Of a stretch of 8,027 nt of DNA, positions 6,127 through 8,027 are shown in pieces. Positions within the stretch are counted from its first letter, which is position 1; the number at the start of each line of letters is the position of its first letter. The stretch comes from Actinomycetota bacterium (lineage in GTDB: Bacteria; Actinomycetota; Actinomycetes; Nanopelagicales; Nanopelagicaceae). The notes under the pieces were generated by a model. That model had not been told where the DNA came from. It made no database searches and saw only the letters and a list, made by a program, of their open reading frames with translations. The position numbers and the translations under genes are program-made. The stretch covers positions 1 to 8,027 of the forward strand of contig WLCU01000041.1 in NCBI GenBank assembly GCA_009705165.1, written 5' to 3'.

Positions 6127-6980
6127 GCAACTACAAGCACAACCGAGAGCAGACTCAAGTAAGTAATCGACCATTGAAAGATTTTGCCAGCAACTTTGCC
6201 GTAGTTCTCTGATCCTTCTTTCAATGCAATTAGCTCGCGTGCAAAAACAAGTCCTAGCAAAATAGTTATAACTAAAGACCACATGGGTAATGAAGCTGAA
6301 AGAATCAACCAGACTGAAGACGCGATCATCATTATTGTGTGAAACCACATCTGCCTATGAACTCTCGCCTTAGTGGCAACAACTGGGAGCATCGGAATTC
6401 CAGCAGCTGAATAGTCATCTTTGTATTTGATTGCGAGCGCCCAAAAATGTGGCGGCGTCCAGAAAAATATCACCATGAAAAACGCTAGCGCTGTTAATGA
6501 AAGCGAGTTTGTTACTGCTGCCCAACCAATTAATACCGGCATACAACCCGCTGCGCCTCCCCACACAATATTCTGAGAAGTTCGACGCTTTAAAGCTAAC
6601 GTGTAGACAAGAACATAAAAAGCAATTGCAATAAAAGTTAAAGTAGCTGCCAGTGGAGTTGTGAAAATCCAAAAAATTATTAACGAAAGCAGACCAATAG
6701 CTGAAGCAAAGATAGTTGCGTTTTGCTTGCTTATTGCACCCGAAACAATTGGACGATTTGAAGTCCGTGCCATTAACTTGTCGATGTCACTTTCAATCAC
6801 CATGTTAAAAGCATTTGCACTTCCGGCAGCTAATGTTCCGGCCAATATTGTGGTCACTGCCAGCGAGAGTGAAGGCAGACCTTTGGCAGCTAAAACCATT
6901 GCCGGCAAAGTCGAGACCAAGAGCAGTTCAACCACCCGAAGCTTCATCAGATCCAGATATCCCCGCATAGGTGTGCTCAC
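6111..6980 (-). CDS. ctaB: Protohaem IX farnesyltransferase (haem O synthase)
   Basis: A 289-residue UbiA-family prenyltransferase, normal length, that farnesylates protohaem IX to haem O for haem-copper terminal oxidases. Seen: the first Mg-prenyl-diphosphate motif NMVIESDIDKLMARTSNRP starting at Asn59, with Glu63 and Asp67 in the N-x3-D/E-x3-D spacing; YTLALKRRT at 126-134 followed by NIVWGGAAGCMPVLIGW; and FFWTPPHFWALAIKYKDDY at 172-190, the second conserved acidic region, specific to CtaB. Many hydrophobic segments fit a nine-helix membrane protein. The GTG at 6978-6980 is chosen because TAATCT lies 6 nt upstream; an ATG four codons later (6966-6968) is the alternative and costs only STP-type residues. 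No Shine-Dalgarno is seen. The gene diverges from the acidic-tail gene and converges on metZ. Presence implies aerobic respiration with a haem O or haem A oxidase. Confidence 0.95.
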   Translation of the reverse strand: MSTPMRGYLDLMKLRVVELLLVSTLPAMVLAAKGLPSLSLAVTTILAGTLAAGSANAFNMVIESDIDKLMARTSNRPIVSGAISKQNATIFASAIGLLSLIIFWIFTTPLAATLTFIAIAFYVLVYTLALKRRTSQNIVWGGAAGCMPVLIGWAAVTNSLSLTALAFFMVIFFWTPPHFWALAIKYKDDYSAAGIPMLPVVATKARVHRQMWFHTIMMIASSVWLILSASLPMWSLVITILLGLVFARELIALKEGSENYGKVAGKIFQWSITYLSLLSVVLVVAQLSA

Positions 6981-6986
6981 TGGCTT

Positions 6987-6992
6987 AGATTA
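6987..6992 (-). promoter_or_regulatory. Putative -10 element of ctaB (leaderless layout)
   Basis: The minus-strand hexamer TAATCT fits TANNNT and is followed by exactly 6 nt (AAGCCA) and then the GTG start. This is the same spacing as at tilS, metZ and the YVTN gene. No recognisable -35 is seen about 17 bp upstream. Confidence 0.45.
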
Positions 6993-7040
6993 CCCAGCAT
7001 CCTCGTGCACGGTTCCCAGGTTCTTCTAAGGCTAATGGGC

Positions 7041-7046
7041 TACTTT
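7041..7046 (+). promoter_or_regulatory. Putative -10 element of the acidic-tail membrane protein gene
   Basis: TACTTT fits TANNNT and stands 24 nt before the ATG at 7071, so the transcript would have a leader of about 18 nt holding the AAAGGA Shine-Dalgarno. No clear -35 is visible. The 90 bp between this gene and ctaB otherwise holds only the ctaB -10 candidate. Confidence 0.35.
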
Positions 7047-7057
7047 TCCAACTAACG

Positions 7058-7063
7058 AAAGGA
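7058..7063 (+). promoter_or_regulatory. Shine-Dalgarno of the acidic-tail protein gene
   Basis: AAAGGA lies 7 nt upstream of the ATG at 7071, a normal distance. It supports this start and contrasts with the neighbouring genes, which lack such sites. Confidence 0.65.
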
Positions 7064-7070
7064 TCACCTC

Positions 7071-7526
7071 ATGGCTCCAGAGCAAAAACCAGAATGGTTC
7101 ACATTGGCCGAAGCAGATAATGCAGCATCTCCTCGCAAAATCTCTAAAAGCTTGCCAATTCTTGCCTTAGTAGTTGCTGGCGCCATTATTGGAGTTGGCG
7201 CAGTAGTTGCCCAAACTCAAGAGGAACCTCAAGCTAATGCAACTGAGACAGTTTCTTCAGTTGCGTCACCATCAGATTCACCTGCGCCAATAACATCTGC
7301 GGCAAATGAATCAGTAGCACCAGCAAAAACCACAGTGGTTTCTGCCAATACACAATCGAGTGCACCAAAAGCTGATCCCGTTGCACCAAAAAATCCAACT
7401 ACTTCTAGCATCCAGAACCCGCTTAACAATAAGCCAACTGGGGGCGAACACGAAGGTCGAGAAGGTCATAATGGCAACGAACACGAAGATGACGGTGAAT
7501 ATGAAGGCGACGAGGACGACGACTAA
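7071..7526 (+). CDS. Small membrane-anchored protein with Pro/Ser/Ala linker and acidic, His-containing repeat tail; function unknown
   Basis: I do not recognise this 151-residue protein. Seen: a hydrophilic N-terminus of 26 residues ending in basic residues (PRKISK); one hydrophobic segment at about 28-48; a low-complexity region at about 50-120 rich in Ala, Ser, Thr, Pro and Val, without cysteine; and a tail at 124-151 made almost entirely of Gly, Glu, Asp and His. The tail contains two 11-residue units (EHEGREGHNGN, EHEDDGEYEGD) followed by EDDD. The positive-inside rule predicts that the linker and tail lie outside the membrane. The linker resembles a wall-spanning spacer, and the tail could bind divalent cations; both are inferences. 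AAAGGA 7 nt before the ATG supports the start. A secreted YVTN-propeller gene begins 23 bp downstream on the same strand. Codon use resembles its neighbours, so there is no sign of recent transfer. Confidence 0.8.
   Translation: MAPEQKPEWFTLAEADNAASPRKISKSLPILALVVAGAIIGVGAVVAQTQEEPQANATETVSSVASPSDSPAPITSAANESVAPAKTTVVSANTQSSAPKADPVAPKNPTTSSIQNPLNNKPTGGEHEGREGHNGNEHEDDGEYEGDEDDD
7446..7511 (+). repeat. Two in-frame 33 bp units encoding an 11-residue acidic/His repeat
   Basis: CGAACACGAAG occurs at 7445-7455 and again at 7478-7488, 33 bp apart, giving two 11-codon units: residues 126-136 (EHEGREGHNGN) and 137-147 (EHEDDGEYEGD). The units share E1, H2, E3 and G10 exactly, and the first four codons are nearly identical in DNA. 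This suggests an old tandem duplication that has since diverged. Confidence 0.6.
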
Positions 7527-7537
7527 TTTCTAGCCGT

Positions 7538-7543
7538 TACAGT
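7538..7543 (+). promoter_or_regulatory. Putative -10 element of the YVTN-propeller gene (leaderless layout)
   Basis: TACAGT fits TANNNT and is followed by exactly 6 nt (TAGGCC) and the ATG at 7550. There is no Shine-Dalgarno upstream of this start. The element sits in the 23 bp gap after the acidic-tail gene, so the propeller gene may have its own start even if it is also co-transcribed. Confidence 0.4.
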
Positions 7544-7549
7544 TAGGCC

Positions 7550-8027
7550 ATGCGCCGTAACTTTCTTATATTTGTCTTAGCAATTTCACTCTGCGCAATA
7601 GCTACACCGGCTCGGAGTGAAACCGTATCTGCCGAAACAAAAATGGTTTTAGTAAAAACTATTTATGGAGACATTTCCCCTAAATCTGTGCGTTCGTCAG
7701 GCAATGGCATAGTTAGTGCGCATAACATGATGTATCGACATAGTGTGACAATTTATGATTCCCAAACCTTTGAACTAATTAAGACTGTGCCCGATTCTGT
7801 CCAACTTTCTAAATTTGGACTATCAAAGTTCACATCTATCTTTAGAGGTGCTCCTGTCGAAGGTGCTTATTCACCAGATGGAAAATATCTTTACGTAACG
7901 AACTACGCCATGTATGGCAAAGGGTTTAACCGTGAGGGTCACGACACATGTTCTCCAGCTTCCAAATATGACAAGAGTTTTCTGTACAGAATTAATCTCG
8001 AAAACTACGTGATTGATAATGTTTATC
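7550..8027 (+). CDS. Secreted YVTN-type beta-propeller protein, N-terminal fragment (cut by right edge)
   Basis: From the ATG at 7550-7552 the frame stays open for 159 codons to the window edge. Seen: a signal peptide (MRRN, a hydrophobic core at about 5-18, then an A-x-A-type site in ATPARSE near 18-24). A mature part of beta-propeller character follows: a first strand set ending in HSVTIYDSQTFELIKTVPDSV (residues 64-84), then GAYSPDGKYLYVTNY at 105-119 with the YVTN signature at 115-118. Such YncE/lactonase-like propellers repeat 'SPDGK.lYVTN' once per blade and usually act outside the cytoplasm as binding scaffolds or, in some relatives, enzymes. Only about two blades are visible, so blade number and any catalytic residues are unknown. 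A single Cys is seen at 134 (HDTCSPASK). The preceding acidic-tail membrane protein, 23 bp upstream, may be functionally linked. Confidence 0.8.
   Translation, partial: MRRNFLIFVLAISLCAIATPARSETVSAETKMVLVKTIYGDISPKSVRSSGNGIVSAHNMMYRHSVTIYDSQTFELIKTVPDSVQLSKFGLSKFTSIFRGAPVEGAYSPDGKYLYVTNYAMYGKGFNREGHDTCSPASKYDKSFLYRINLENYVIDNVY

Noticed and set aside
6113..6128. Possible bidirectional terminator between metZ and ctaB
   Set aside because: The palindromes are short, lie in coding sequence of both genes, and are not followed by a T-run on either strand.
6106..6348. Minus-strand 80-codon frame inside ctaB
   Set aside because: It shares a strand with ctaB in another frame, and its Cys-rich translation is a by-product of membrane-segment codons; no start signals.
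6661..7029. Plus-strand open frame of 122 codons antisense to ctaB
   Set aside because: It lies almost wholly opposite the well-supported ctaB coding sequence, has no domain character, and has no ribosome binding site or promoter of note.
7229..7429. Minus-strand open frame of 66 codons opposite the acidic-tail gene
   Set aside because: Its Ala/Val/Gly-rich product is what the low-complexity Ser/Ala/Pro codons of the sense gene give when read in reverse; no independent start signals.
1..8027. Mobile elements, CRISPR arrays, tRNA or rRNA genes, defence genes
   Set aside because: No transposase, terminal inverted repeats, regularly spaced repeats, tRNA-like cloverleaf or recognisable defence domain was seen; nearly all DNA is covered by housekeeping coding sequence of uniform character.

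Overview
The window looks like chromosomal DNA from a free-living, moderately AT-rich actinobacterium. The gene order tilS-hpt-ftsH, a coiled-coil NlpC/P60 hydrolase of RipA/RipC type, a TilS without the extra C-terminal domain and a MetZ-type sulfhydrylase all fit Actinobacteria. By eye the GC content is low for that phylum and the genes are packed with gaps of a few bases. This recalls streamlined freshwater lineages such as Nanopelagicales (acI). That placement is inference from gene content and base composition, not from a marker-gene comparison.

Left half, minus strand, read from right to left: an ABC-2 type exporter (ATPase 3974-4879, permease 3165-3974, overlapping by one base), a secreted peptidoglycan endopeptidase (1887-3089), tRNA-Ile lysidine synthetase tilS (927-1877), hypoxanthine phosphoribosyltransferase hpt (367-918) and the first 110 codons of the membrane protease ftsH (1-331), which runs off the left edge. 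Spacing is 0-75 bp throughout. Sequence signals nevertheless suggest internal promoters before the endopeptidase and before tilS, so this is probably several overlapping transcripts.

Right half: metZ (4906-6126, plus) diverges from the ABC exporter across only 26 bp. It converges with ctaB (6111-6980, minus), and the two coding ends overlap by 16 bp. Beyond a 90 bp divergent spacer come a small membrane-anchored protein with a repeated acidic/His tail (7071-7526, plus) and a secreted YVTN-type beta-propeller protein (7550 onward, plus, cut by the right edge).

The genes serve housekeeping roles: methionine synthesis by direct sulfhydrylation (metZ), haem O synthesis for a terminal oxidase (ctaB), AUA decoding (tilS), purine salvage (hpt), membrane protein quality control (ftsH) and cell-wall remodelling (NlpC/P60). 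I found no mobile element, CRISPR array, RNA gene or recognisable defence system. The most interesting signals are a recurring promoter layout, with a -10-like hexamer exactly 6 nt before the start codon at four genes, which points to leaderless transcripts, and the undescribed acidic-tail protein paired with the propeller protein.
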